Positions 33,006-40,949 of a DNA stretch of 48,015 bases are shown piece after piece. The stretch is from contig CAYSXZ010000033.1 in assembly GCA_964435235.1 (NCBI GenBank), positions 1 to 48,015 of the forward strand. Reading direction: 5' to 3'. Source of the DNA: JAVZJR01 sp964435235 (GTDB lineage Archaea > Micrarchaeota > Micrarchaeia > Anstonellales > Bilamarchaeaceae). The translations under genes and the position numbers were made by a program. The notes beneath the pieces are model-generated. The model worked only from the letters and a program-made list of their open reading frames with translations, did no database searches and was not told the DNA's origin. Every line of letters begins with the position of its first letter. The stretch's first letter is position 1.

Positions 33006-33767
33006 TCATCTTATATATGATATAGTTTTTCCTGTTCCGTACTCTGTTTCTATACTCTTTTTTATTTCTTCCTCGATTTTTTTGAGCATTTTTTCACTCT
33101 TCTTCGCTCGTTCGTCTATTCTCTTCAGGCTTATAGTTATCCCGAGATAATTTGAAATGAGTTTTACTATCTCTCTTGCTGCTGGTGTGTCTATATAACC
33201 ACCATGCGTTTCGCCCATTAAGCAGATACCCTTTATTCCCTGTAATTTTCCGAGTGCTGGTATGAGGCCAGCAGCTCCGACTATCGAGCCTCTCGCTTCT
33301 CCGAATATAACTCCATATTTTTTGAAAGTCTCCCTAATCTTCTCGTCTGTCGAAACTCCGAATATTTTTCTTTCTTCTGTTATCCTTCCAGTGCTGTAAC
33401 CGCCGACTGTTATTATTTCATTTATTTTAAGTTTTTTGCAGTAATCTAATATTGTCTCTGCAATTTCATACTGACCAAGCGAGCTAAGTGCTTGTACGTC
33501 TCCGACAAGTATAACTATATCACGATTTTTTCCCTTGTGAAGATAGAATGAATTTTTTATAAGTCGCATTCCTCCTTTTTTAGTCATAAAAACCTGATGA
33601 GGAAAATGATGAGAATAAAGCGTCGCTAATTTAATAGCGCCAAGTTCTTTTGTCAGATATCTCCCTACAACCTGGCCTATAAGCCCTATTCCAGGAAGAC
33701 CGACTATAAGAACTGGTTTCTTTAGTTTTTTAGGTTTTATTGCTTCAATTATTATTGTTTTTTTCAT
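33006..33767 (-). CDS. PAC2 family protein (proteasome assembly chaperone-like)
   Basis: 253 residues from the ATG at 33767, chosen because a GGTG site lies just before it and the longer frame runs against nop10. Motifs: KPVLIVGLPGIGLIGQVVG, TVGGYSTGRITEE and CLMGETHGGYIDTPAA. The family covers eukaryotic PAC2 and many archaeal homologues beside nop10 and aIF2-alpha. Its start overlaps the end of nop10 by 23 nt in another frame. Confidence 0.9.
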   Translation of the reverse strand: MKKTIIIEAIKPKKLKKPVLIVGLPGIGLIGQVVGRYLTKELGAIKLATLYSHHFPHQVFMTKKGGMRLIKNSFYLHKGKNRDIVILVGDVQALSSLGQYEIAETILDYCKKLKINEIITVGGYSTGRITEERKIFGVSTDEKIRETFKKYGVIFGEARGSIVGAAGLIPALGKLQGIKGICLMGETHGGYIDTPAAREIVKLISNYLGITISLKRIDERAKKSEKMLKKIEEEIKKSIETEYGTGKTISYIR

Positions 33768-33921
33768 GTCTAACACCGTGCCTTTTCCACATTCTTCTGT
33801 AATGTGAATATAAATCGTTAGGATTAAAAGATGGTGGGTGTGCTGAAATGGTTTGCTTGCCACAGTGGGTGATTTCTAGAGAATAATTTCCACAAATTAC
33901 ACATCGTCTAATTTTTTTCAT
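33745..33921 (-). CDS. nop10: Nop10, H/ACA ribonucleoprotein subunit
   Basis: 58 residues: MKKIRRCVICGNYSLEITHC, then SAHPPSFNPNDLYSHYRR. The CxxC pair and the HPPxFxPxDxYxxYRR signature identify Nop10. It acts with Cbf5, Gar1 and L7Ae in pseudouridine formation guided by H/ACA RNAs. The second zinc half is reduced to one Cys (C20). The gene is 11 nt after aIF2-alpha and overlaps the PAC2 start. Confidence 0.93.
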   Translation of the reverse strand: MKKIRRCVICGNYSLEITHCGKQTISAHPPSFNPNDLYSHYRRMWKRHGVRHEKNNNN

Positions 33922-33932
33922 CCCGTTAAACC

Positions 33933-34679
33933 CTAATCTTCTCTCTCAAATTTAAACGAACAGTTGTTAGTTGTTGCAAAATTTTCTATTTCCTTTACTA
34001 CTGCTGATATTTTTTTCTCTGCAGCCTTGTAATCTGATGTAGTTAGAGATATTTTGTACCGCGGCGCGCCCAGATAGTGTATTTTTACATTTTTATCCTT
34101 AACAGAGAGCGTTTTCTTTATTATTTCAATACCATCTTTTCCGATGCATGTGAGCGTTATTATGCCGCTTACTGTAACAGTTGGTTTCTTTATGTTCTTC
34201 TTTGCAATTTCTACTATGGCGGTCTTTAGTTGTTTTGGTATATCGACGTTCTTTAGTGCAGGTTCTCCTTTTTCTGATGCCTCTTTAAGACAAGCGAATA
34301 AGTCGCCGTATTCCTCTTCTATCTTTTTCTTTACATCCTGCGGATCTACTTTTATTTTTGATTCGGTTAATGCAACTTCGAGAAGTTTTTCTGCGCGCTT
34401 CTCAAAACCGATTTGCTCGAGTTTTTTTCTTTTCTCTTCCTCGCTGACCCTCTTCAACGATATATCTACCTGGTTTTTTTCCTTGTCGACATGATGAACC
34501 TTTGCCACTACACGTTGTCCTTCTGATATAAATTCGTGAATATTTTTTATCCATCTTGACGCAACTTCTGAGATATGAAGAAATGCTTCATGGTCGTTGT
34601 ACTCTGGGAGCGTACAAAATGCACCGTACGGCATTATCTTTTTTATTATGGCGATTACAAGTTCATCCTCTTCTGGAAT
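33933..34679 (-). CDS. eif2a: Translation initiation factor aIF2 subunit alpha
   Basis: S1 domain KKIMPYGAFCTLPEYNDHEA, FLHISEVASRWIKNI and DISLKRVSEEEKRKK, then the helical and alpha/beta domains ending NNCSFKFERED. It delivers initiator tRNA with the beta and gamma subunits. The start is unclear. The only upstream ATG (34778) lies inside eS27 by 76 nt. An ATT at 34679, preceded by GGAG, would give PEEDELV right after the first residue, as in relatives. I use that with reserve. About 249 residues. Confidence 0.93.
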   Translation of the reverse strand: MPEEDELVIAIIKKIMPYGAFCTLPEYNDHEAFLHISEVASRWIKNIHEFISEGQRVVAKVHHVDKEKNQVDISLKRVSEEEKRKKLEQIGFEKRAEKLLEVALTESKIKVDPQDVKKKIEEEYGDLFACLKEASEKGEPALKNVDIPKQLKTAIVEIAKKNIKKPTVTVSGIITLTCIGKDGIEIIKKTLSVKDKNVKIHYLGAPRYKISLTTSDYKAAEKKISAVVKEIENFATTNNCSFKFERED

Positions 34680-34702
34680 TTCTGTTTCTCCTATCTCATC
34701 AC

Positions 34703-34867
34703 CTAACTGAGTTTTTCTATTATCTTTCCATGTATTACCGCCTTTCCTCCAGTTGGATGCACAAGCGGTTCTTTGCATTTGTTGCAGTTAACTACAGATG
34801 TAGCAGAATCGAAGACTATCTGTTCATTTCCGCATTTGCATTTTACTCTAACGTAGGCACCTACCAT
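34703..34867 (-). CDS. rps27e: 30S ribosomal protein eS27
   Basis: 54 residues: RVKCKCGNEQIVFDSATSVV followed by CNKCKEPLVHPTGGKAVI. Two zinc-binding Cys pairs are complete. Sits 2 nt after eL42 in the same operon. Confidence 0.95.
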   Translation of the reverse strand: MVGAYVRVKCKCGNEQIVFDSATSVVNCNKCKEPLVHPTGGKAVIHGKIIEKLS

Positions 34868-34869
34868 AA

Positions 34870-35151
34870 TTACACCTTCAATTCTAATTTTTTAGTGGTT
34901 CTACCGCCTATTACTCGCTCGTGCTTCTTTTTGCATTGCGGGCACTGAAGTATGATTTTCTGCCTCTTCCCTTGCTTCTTTACAGTTTTCTCGCCTGCTC
35001 TTTTACCACCATGACCAAGAAGTTTTCTTTCATGGGAGAGAGTACCAGCTGCTAGAGATCTTGCTCTTCCTTTACTTGCTATCTTTATCTTATGCACCTG
35101 ATGTGATTTGCAATATGGACAGTATGTGTTTAATTCTTTCGGAAATTTCAT
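34870..35151 (-). CDS. rpl44e: 50S ribosomal protein eL42 (L44e)
   Basis: 93 residues. Zinc pairs CPYC and CPQC, with THTPKQVYKAGRTS-like basic middle replaced here by KGRARSLAAGTLSHERK and GHGGKRAGEKTVKKQGK. The protein binds the E-site region of the large subunit. First ribosomal gene of the cluster. Confidence 0.96.
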   Translation of the reverse strand: MKFPKELNTYCPYCKSHQVHKIKIASKGRARSLAAGTLSHERKLLGHGGKRAGEKTVKKQGKRQKIILQCPQCKKKHERVIGGRTTKKLELKV

Positions 35152-35177
35152 TATCTCACCTTTTTAATTTACTATTC

Positions 35178-35711
35178 TTAGCTTGCAGATTCGGCCATTC
35201 CGGCTTTCAGTAACCATTCTGCCTCTTCTTTTGGAAGTTCTACCTCTTCACCATTTTTGAAAGGACCGTAAATATTGTTGTCAAGACCCTTGTATGGTTC
35301 CACGTCCTTTAGCATCTTCACCCTACTAGTTCTGCCCCGCGCTCTTGGGAGAGTGTTTTCTTCGGAAGGAAGAACTGCTGAGATTCTCGTACGGAATTTT
35401 CCGACACAGTGAGAAAGCCCTTCGAGCAATTCGATTTCCTCTGGTGTAAGGCCAGTCGGTATGCCTTCGCTTCTTAGTGCAATGAGAACTAGTTTTTCTT
35501 CGCGCTTTTCTTTTATTGTGCTGATTATCTTTTTTATATTCTCATACTCTCGAATTGCTAGGATGGAACCTGTAGAAAATGCTTCCTCTCTTTTCTTCTT
35601 AAGAAAATTTGCTGCCTCTACATAGAAATTTTCACCAAGCGCTGTAAGCTTCGCTGAATCGCTTTCCTTTTTTTGAATTTCACGAAGAAACGAATAACTT
35701 AACAGTTCCAT
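35178..35711 (-). CDS. GINS complex subunit (Gins51-type)
   Basis: 177 residues. The helical A domain comes first (YENIKKIISTIKEKREEK, LTPEEIELLEGL), then a basic linker and the small B domain (NNIYGPFKNGEEVELPKEEAEWLL). A-then-B order marks the Gins51/Sld5 type. GINS links Cdc45/RecJ with MCM at replication forks. It heads the eL42-eS27-aIF2-alpha cluster, as is common in archaea. Confidence 0.85.
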   Translation of the reverse strand: MELLSYSFLREIQKKESDSAKLTALGENFYVEAANFLKKKREEAFSTGSILAIREYENIKKIISTIKEKREEKLVLIALRSEGIPTGLTPEEIELLEGLSHCVGKFRTRISAVLPSEENTLPRARGRTSRVKMLKDVEPYKGLDNNIYGPFKNGEEVELPKEEAEWLLKAGMAESAS

Positions 35712-35751
35712 TCTCCCAACCTAATATATCATAATATGTTAGATTTTTAAG

Positions 35752-36525
35752 TCAATCCTTTAGAGATCTTGACCTTGATGTTTTCTTTTTTCTTCCTTTT
35801 TTCTTTTTTGTTTCTCCCTTTTCATTTTTCGTCTGTATAAGTGTTTCTGTCTGTGGTTCTATTTCCATGCCTTCTTTCTTTTCCTTCTGTTCTTCTTCTT
35901 TGACCTCTTCTCTTTTTAGCTCTTCGCTTAATGGTTTTCCGTGCTTAAAAGAAACTACGTTTACTGGTCTTTCTTTATTTTCTTTTTCTACCTTTTCTAT
36001 TCTCTGAGCAACTATTTCTTCCCCTACTTGTTTTCTTTTCCTTAACCCAATAAATTCTAACAGCCTTCCTATTATTAAGCTGAGCAGTCCTTCTCTTTTC
36101 TCGCGCCCAACCACGATTGGTGCTCCGCCTGGCCCTCTGCTAACAGTGGTCCATTTTTTCTGTTCCTCAGCAAGACAACTGCTGCACAGCTTTTTTCCGT
36201 TCCAGATGTAAAGAGTTTCAGCTTCCCGCCCGCATCTTTCGCATCTTTCGCCGTATGAGAGCGGCTGGATTGGGTATTTTTCTGGTTTGTACTCTTTTTG
36301 TGGTTTTTCCAATTTCTTCTCCTCCTCTTTAAGATCAATTAAACAGTAAGGACAGACCCAATTTCCCTTATACTGCTGGAGTTCAGCTGCTGGAAGATAC
36401 ATCCTGCATCTCCAACATTGCTTGTAGTTTCCATAGAATATGCAGGAGCTACAATATGGCAGACCGTCTGTTGCATACTCAACATTTCCTTCCCTTCCAC
36501 ATCTAGAGCACTTTCCAACCGCCAT
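35752..36525 (-). CDS. Multi zinc-ribbon protein with charged tail
   Basis: 257 residues from the ATG at 36525, supported by GAGG 5 nt before it. Six CxxC knuckles in about 125 residues (CSRCG, CSSC, CWRC, CPYC, CERCG, CSSC) would bind three zincs. The rest is a basic/acidic Lys/Glu-rich region of low complexity ending in RSRSLKD. It probably binds nucleic acid or protein. No family recognised. Confidence 0.65.
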   Translation of the reverse strand: MAVGKCSRCGREGNVEYATDGLPYCSSCIFYGNYKQCWRCRMYLPAAELQQYKGNWVCPYCLIDLKEEEKKLEKPQKEYKPEKYPIQPLSYGERCERCGREAETLYIWNGKKLCSSCLAEEQKKWTTVSRGPGGAPIVVGREKREGLLSLIIGRLLEFIGLRKRKQVGEEIVAQRIEKVEKENKERPVNVVSFKHGKPLSEELKREEVKEEEQKEKKEGMEIEPQTETLIQTKNEKGETKKKKGRKKKTSRSRSLKD

Positions 36526-36548
36526 CGTTCCTCTTTCACACTCCTGGA

Positions 36549-37391
36549 TCACCATTTTATTGTTTGCGTAGCTTTAGACTCAAATAGTTTCAATCTCTTA
36601 TCTCCAAGAGGCCGACCTATAGCAACACGAAATTCATTTTCGAGATATATTGTTTGATTACCTACTTTGTATGAAGACATAAGGCCTTGCTTCTTTGCAT
36701 TCTCAACCGCCATCTTCGCGAATTCCTGTATTTTTTTCTTGAAAGCAACATCATCGACTTTTAGGTCGCTTTTTTCGGTTACGTTTAATTTGATGTTTAT
36801 GTTGCAGCCTGCAATTTTTGAGAAATCCAGGAAAGCGGATACTGAAATTATTTGTGGATTATCTTTTTCTGCTTCTTTTTCGGCTGTCTCAGAAAACAGG
36901 ATTATGTTTATCGTTTTGACGGTTTCTTTTTTCTTCTTTTCTTCCTCCGTGAGAAAAGGTCCAGATTTTATACGTTTTTCTTCTGGTTCCGTGCTCGTGA
37001 GGAGTGGTCCCTTTTGCTCTACGGACGGCGCTGGTACTTTAATTGGAGTTAGAGTGGTTCCTTTTTTTACTATAGGGAATGTAAATGATTTTTTAAATGA
37101 TTTTTCCTTTGATTGTTTTTTGTATTCATTGAGTGCATTGTCTACATTTTCCTTTAGCCATTTCATTATCTCTCCAGCCTTCTCACCTTCCGGAAGGGCT
37201 GCCATGCTACTTAACTTTTCTTCCACAGCTTTTTTTGGTACAGTTATCGTTAGATAAACACTGGGGCCTACAAGGATAGAAATAACAATATCATCTATCT
37301 TTCCTTTTGTTACAGCAAAGACTGTTTCCAAATTTTTGGCAGCTTCTTTAGGACTAATCTTCTGAATGGTTGCTATTCCTTCTTCGGCCAT
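36549..37391 (-). CDS. Hypothetical protein with two related-looking domains
   Basis: 280 residues from the ATG at 37391 (GGTGG ahead). An N-terminal alpha/beta segment (VFAVTKGKIDDIVISILVGP) is followed by a Lys/Pro/Thr linker and a C-terminal segment (NIILFSETAEKE, AFLDFSKIAGCNINIKLNV, YLENEFRVAIGRPLGDKR). No known motif. Next to the zinc-ribbon gene with a 23-nt gap. Function unknown. Confidence 0.55.
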   Translation of the reverse strand: MAEEGIATIQKISPKEAAKNLETVFAVTKGKIDDIVISILVGPSVYLTITVPKKAVEEKLSSMAALPEGEKAGEIMKWLKENVDNALNEYKKQSKEKSFKKSFTFPIVKKGTTLTPIKVPAPSVEQKGPLLTSTEPEEKRIKSGPFLTEEEKKKKETVKTINIILFSETAEKEAEKDNPQIISVSAFLDFSKIAGCNINIKLNVTEKSDLKVDDVAFKKKIQEFAKMAVENAKKQGLMSSYKVGNQTIYLENEFRVAIGRPLGDKRLKLFESKATQTIKW

Positions 37392-37463
37392 CTTACCACC
37401 AATAGAAAGATAAACATAAAATATTATAAATACAATATTATTAATACATGATATTCTTTTTAT

Positions 37464-37526
37464 TGTTTCCACTTGGAAACAAAAACATGCCAATTTTATT
37501 GCCATATGGAAACAAATTAGTAAAGA
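37464..37526. repeat. 63-bp direct repeat, copy 1 (3' side of ATPase gene)
   Basis: Begins TGTTTCCACTTGGAAACAAA and ends with AACAAATTAGTAAAGA. It matches 38745-38807 at 61 of 63 positions. Contains the palindrome GTTTCCACTTGGAAAC. The ATPase stop codon (37519-37517) falls inside it. Confidence 0.9.
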
Positions 37527-38710
37527 AGCCCGAATAGATAAAGCGGTATCTCATCTGGTGCAACTGAAAGAGATTCCTTTGCTACGAATGAACTCTTTAG
37601 TCCTTTAATCTGAGAGGCACCCTTCGTCCTACCGCCAATCTCAAAAACATACCCATCAGTGTAATAATCAGGAACCCTTCTTCCGATCTCTCTCAGATAC
37701 TGCACATTCTTAACGTGATGAATGAAGAAATCCTCTCTCAAGGCACCCCTCTCTATAGGAACACCGAAATAGTCTCCGAGAGCGTTCCTAAAGGAAAGTG
37801 GCAGCATCACCTTGTTTTCACCGCGTATTGATTTATGTCCGCTCCCATGTGGCGGTACTATAGTTAGAAGCCCACTTACTAAGAGTAGTCGCATTAGCTC
37901 TATTGTAAACTTCACTGAACGGCCGATTGAGTTAGCAACCGAGTTATAACTAGTCTCACCTGGTTTTGAGGATGCTATAAACCTTAGGAGCTTGAATGCG
38001 CTATCGATGTAGCCACTATCTATGCTTTTAAGCGAAAGTAAGTCATGAAAAACTACTCTTTCTATGATTCCTGGATAGATCTCTTTTCCCTCAAAGAATG
38101 CGGCAGGCAGGCCATAGTGATTAACAAATTCTGGATAAAAACCAATAAACGGAGCTATTTCCTTTGTGGCTTCAAATCGCTCCTCGACGATCTCTTTCAT
38201 AGTGCGTTTTCTCAGCAGAATTTTCGTCTTAAAATAGATATATTCCCGAAATGAGAGAGGTCTCAGCTCGCTGATATGTATCCTCCTCGCAAGATCTGAC
38301 GATTTTACTGCGAGATCTATAGCTGAGGAACCTGTTAGGATAATCTTCGCCCTGCTTTCGTCATAGAACAGCTTTATGTCTTTTGGCCATTCCTTTATAA
38401 CATGAATTTCGTCTATGCCGAACGTGATAAATCCTTGGTTATACGCATATACAAGCGTGTCGTAAAGATCGTACCCCTGCTTCAGAAGAAATTCTGCGTT
38501 TATGTATATTCCCTTCTCTGACCTTTTAAGGATATCTATAAGAAGGGATGACTTACCAACACCCCTAAGCCCTTTTATTGCTGAGATAATCTTCTCTTCC
38601 TTTATAGTCTTTGATAGTTCATCGGAAACCGGCCTGAGGGTCTCTACCGCTTTCTCCTTGACGACCCTTTCTGAATATGATAGCAGCCTTGTAAAATCGA
38701 TCTCATCCAT
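37517..38710 (-). CDS. Archaeal AAA-type ATPase (AAA_14/DUF4143-like)
   Basis: About 397 residues from the ATG at 38710, chosen because a TATA-like ATTTATAAAT at 38731-38740 would give a leaderless start there. Walker A GLRGVGKSS, Walker B FGIDEIHVI, sensor ILTGSSAID and the conserved PLSFREY. The C-terminal domain with a DUF4143-like VSNxIG core follows. These ATPases are abundant and mobile in archaea, with unclear roles. A paralogue is at 42203-43405. Bracketed by 63-bp repeats. Confidence 0.85.
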   Translation of the reverse strand: MDEIDFTRLLSYSERVVKEKAVETLRPVSDELSKTIKEEKIISAIKGLRGVGKSSLLIDILKRSEKGIYINAEFLLKQGYDLYDTLVYAYNQGFITFGIDEIHVIKEWPKDIKLFYDESRAKIILTGSSAIDLAVKSSDLARRIHISELRPLSFREYIYFKTKILLRKRTMKEIVEERFEATKEIAPFIGFYPEFVNHYGLPAAFFEGKEIYPGIIERVVFHDLLSLKSIDSGYIDSAFKLLRFIASSKPGETSYNSVANSIGRSVKFTIELMRLLLVSGLLTIVPPHGSGHKSIRGENKVMLPLSFRNALGDYFGVPIERGALREDFFIHHVKNVQYLREIGRRVPDYYTDGYVFEIGGRTKGASQIKGLKSSFVAKESLSVAPDEIPLYLFGLLY

Positions 38711-38744
38711 GCAAATATTAGAATCATGCAATTTATAAATGTTT

Positions 38745-38807
38745 TGTTTCCACTTGGAAACAAAAATATGCTAATTTTATTGCCATATGGAAACAAATTA
38801 GTAAAGA
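38745..38807. repeat. 63-bp direct repeat, copy 2 (5' side of ATPase gene)
   Basis: Two differences from copy 1 (CATGCC against TATGCT). It lies right before the ATPase promoter. The palindrome GTTTCCACTTGGAAAC could be a regulator site. Confidence 0.9.
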
Positions 38808-38897
38808 GACAGAAAACATTGGAGGAAAGAAGAAAGAGAGCAGTATTAAACATAAGTAATACATAAATATTTAAATTGTTGCAATTAAAGTAATGGC

Positions 38898-39884
38898 ATG
38901 AGACTTAATCTTCTCGCGCGGAGAAGAGAGTTTTCGGATTCATTCGAACGCGTTTGCAAAGAATTAAAGAAAACTGCATTTAGAAAAGTAGCAACTCCTC
39001 TTCTTTCATTTTCTCTTCTTTTCTCTTCTCCGTCGATTCAACCAACGGTGAAACCGATAGAAAAAAATCTTTCTGCAAAAATCATGGATAGAGTACTTAC
39101 AGATAGATGGAGTATGGGAGAATGCATTTTCAACGAGAGCGATTGGACACTAACCTATAAGAGTGAGAAAGAGATAAATGAAAAGAAAGAAGCAAAAATA
39201 AATCTGGATAGAATCGAAGCGGTAGGGACGCCGGAAAAAATCGTCTGCGGCGATATTCGCAGTTACCTTCTAACTCCTACTCATGTAGTTATAACACTCG
39301 GTGGGTTGAGCGTTTTTGGTGGCCAGCAAGCACTTGGTTTGATGAATGATGAATTGATTATCCCTAACACGATAGCACTCGATATAAGACCAATTGCAAA
39401 GCAGGAGATTCTTCTTAGTTTAGTTGTTTTTAATACCAAAATCATAAATGATGGATCAGACACGCAATCAATGACAGACGACGACCTTTATCTTTTTACG
39501 CGGCTTGGTAAGTTGTGGGTCCTTCCCCTTACTACCCCTACAAAAGCAAGCTGTGCCTTCACGGCAAAATACCCACCAACCAACAACGTTGCGCTTATTC
39601 CCTATAAGGGGCTTGTCATCTTGGCAAAGGAAGGAAATGAAAATATAGTAGTCGTAGAAGACGCAAAGGAAGAAAACAAATTCAGAACGTTAACGACGGA
39701 ACCGAAGGAATGGGTGAAGGGAAAGATTTCTATAAAAGAAACTGACGACGCTCTTAAAATTAGAATAGGCTGGAAGGAATACATAATAAAGATCGGAGAA
39801 GAAGGGAAGGTTGAAAGCGCCACAATAGATGAAAAGGATTATAAAGAAAAAAAGAATAAAGAAAAAAGAATGAAAAAAAGGTGA
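38898..39884 (+). CDS. Hypothetical protein
   Basis: 328 residues. A basic N-terminus, then a hydrophobic stretch (ATPLLSFSLLFSSPSI) that might be a weak membrane segment. The middle is beta-rich with VITLGGLSVFGGQQALGLMN, and a Lys-rich C-terminus (KKNKEKRMKKR). No family recognised. A TATA-like ATATTTAAAT is about 25 nt ahead. Confidence 0.55.
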   Translation: MRLNLLARRREFSDSFERVCKELKKTAFRKVATPLLSFSLLFSSPSIQPTVKPIEKNLSAKIMDRVLTDRWSMGECIFNESDWTLTYKSEKEINEKKEAKINLDRIEAVGTPEKIVCGDIRSYLLTPTHVVITLGGLSVFGGQQALGLMNDELIIPNTIALDIRPIAKQEILLSLVVFNTKIINDGSDTQSMTDDDLYLFTRLGKLWVLPLTTPTKASCAFTAKYPPTNNVALIPYKGLVILAKEGNENIVVVEDAKEENKFRTLTTEPKEWVKGKISIKETDDALKIRIGWKEYIIKIGEEGKVESATIDEKDYKEKKNKEKRMKKR

Positions 39885-39888
39885 GAAG

Positions 39889-40560
39889 ATGAGTAAAGCA
39901 GCTGAGAAGCTAAAGGAGGAAAATGTTCCAATAAGTACAATAAAACTGGAAACTATAAAGGAAAGGGTAGGATCAAGATACGACGAGGCTGTTGAAAATC
40001 TTATGAGCAGACTTGAAAGAGAAAAAAATTCACTTCAGAGCAAGATTAACGATGCAATAAGGCTGGGAAATTGGAAGGGCGCTCAGAAACTTATAGACAG
40101 TGCTCCGCCATATTTAGCAGTATATGTAAATCCAGAGGGAACAAAGGCCACAGTGTCGATATCTGATTATGCAAGCATTAAGAAAATATTTTCTGATGGA
40201 AAAAAGAGTTTTGTTGAAAATGTAAGCAAGATATTAGAAGGCAATCTTTCAAGCGAACTTGTAAAATCATATAAAAGTTGGTATTTTGAAATAGGAGGAA
40301 GCCCAACTGATCTAACCAATTCTCTCGCAAGGATGTTTGGAGAAGAGCTTAATAATGTCATGGGTATTAATCCGCCAAAAGGCGTCAACATAAAGAGCAT
40401 CCCTGAAGGTAAGAAGATCGAATTTGTCAATGCGACTGTTCCGAAAGATAAGCTTCCTATTTATATTACGACCGATGAAAATAAAATAATCTGCTTTTGG
40501 CCGCCGTGGATAACAGGAAGGGAGAAGGAGCTTACAGAAGTAGTCCCTAAAAAATTGTAA
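39889..40560 (+). CDS. Hypothetical protein
   Basis: 223 residues. The N-terminal part is helical (ETIKERVGSRYDEAVENLMS). The rest is mixed (PPYLAVYVNPEGTKATVSI, YLIYITTDENKII-like strands). It follows the previous unknown gene by 4 nt, so the two are probably one operon. No family recognised. Confidence 0.55.
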   Translation: MSKAAEKLKEENVPISTIKLETIKERVGSRYDEAVENLMSRLEREKNSLQSKINDAIRLGNWKGAQKLIDSAPPYLAVYVNPEGTKATVSISDYASIKKIFSDGKKSFVENVSKILEGNLSSELVKSYKSWYFEIGGSPTDLTNSLARMFGEELNNVMGINPPKGVNIKSIPEGKKIEFVNATVPKDKLPIYITTDENKIICFWPPWITGREKELTEVVPKKL

Positions 40561-40621
40561 TTATTTTGTTTTTAAAAGTGGAATAGAAAGGTTTAAATAT
40601 AACCTCTGCAGTAATATATAC

Positions 40622-40855
40622 ATGTGTCAGAAAATGAAAAATGAAGATAAAAAAGAGATGAAGGAAAAAGACTGCCAGCCACAGGCAAATCCAAAAAAAT
40701 CCTTCGAAGCGCTTAAGGCAGCGGTCGAAGGGAGGGACAGTAGGTTTACTGTTTACGAGGTACCAGAAGACAAGAAGGAAAAGTATGCTGCACTAATTAA
40801 AAAATGGAAAGACAGCGGCCTGATAGTAGACGATAGCAGCGGTCTAATTCTTTGA
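40622..40855 (+). CDS. Small hypothetical protein
   Basis: 77 residues, very charged at the start (MKNEDKKEMKEKD), then a compact helix-strand segment (SRFTVYEVPEDKKEKYAALI). A TATA-like TTTAAATAT precedes it by about 30 nt. No family. Confidence 0.5.
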   Translation: MCQKMKNEDKKEMKEKDCQPQANPKKSFEALKAAVEGRDSRFTVYEVPEDKKEKYAALIKKWKDSGLIVDDSSGLIL

Positions 40856-40949
40856 ATTTATTTCGTCTCCAAGCGAACTTGAAATAGGAATGTTTAAAAG
40901 CTGGTCTTCTATCATAAGCCAAGATAAAAGCTGTGTTAGGAGGGTTTTT

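Noticed and set aside
37392..37505. N-terminal extension of the gene ending at 36549
   Set aside because: It runs into the 63-bp repeat and the better start at 37391 has a GGTGG site.
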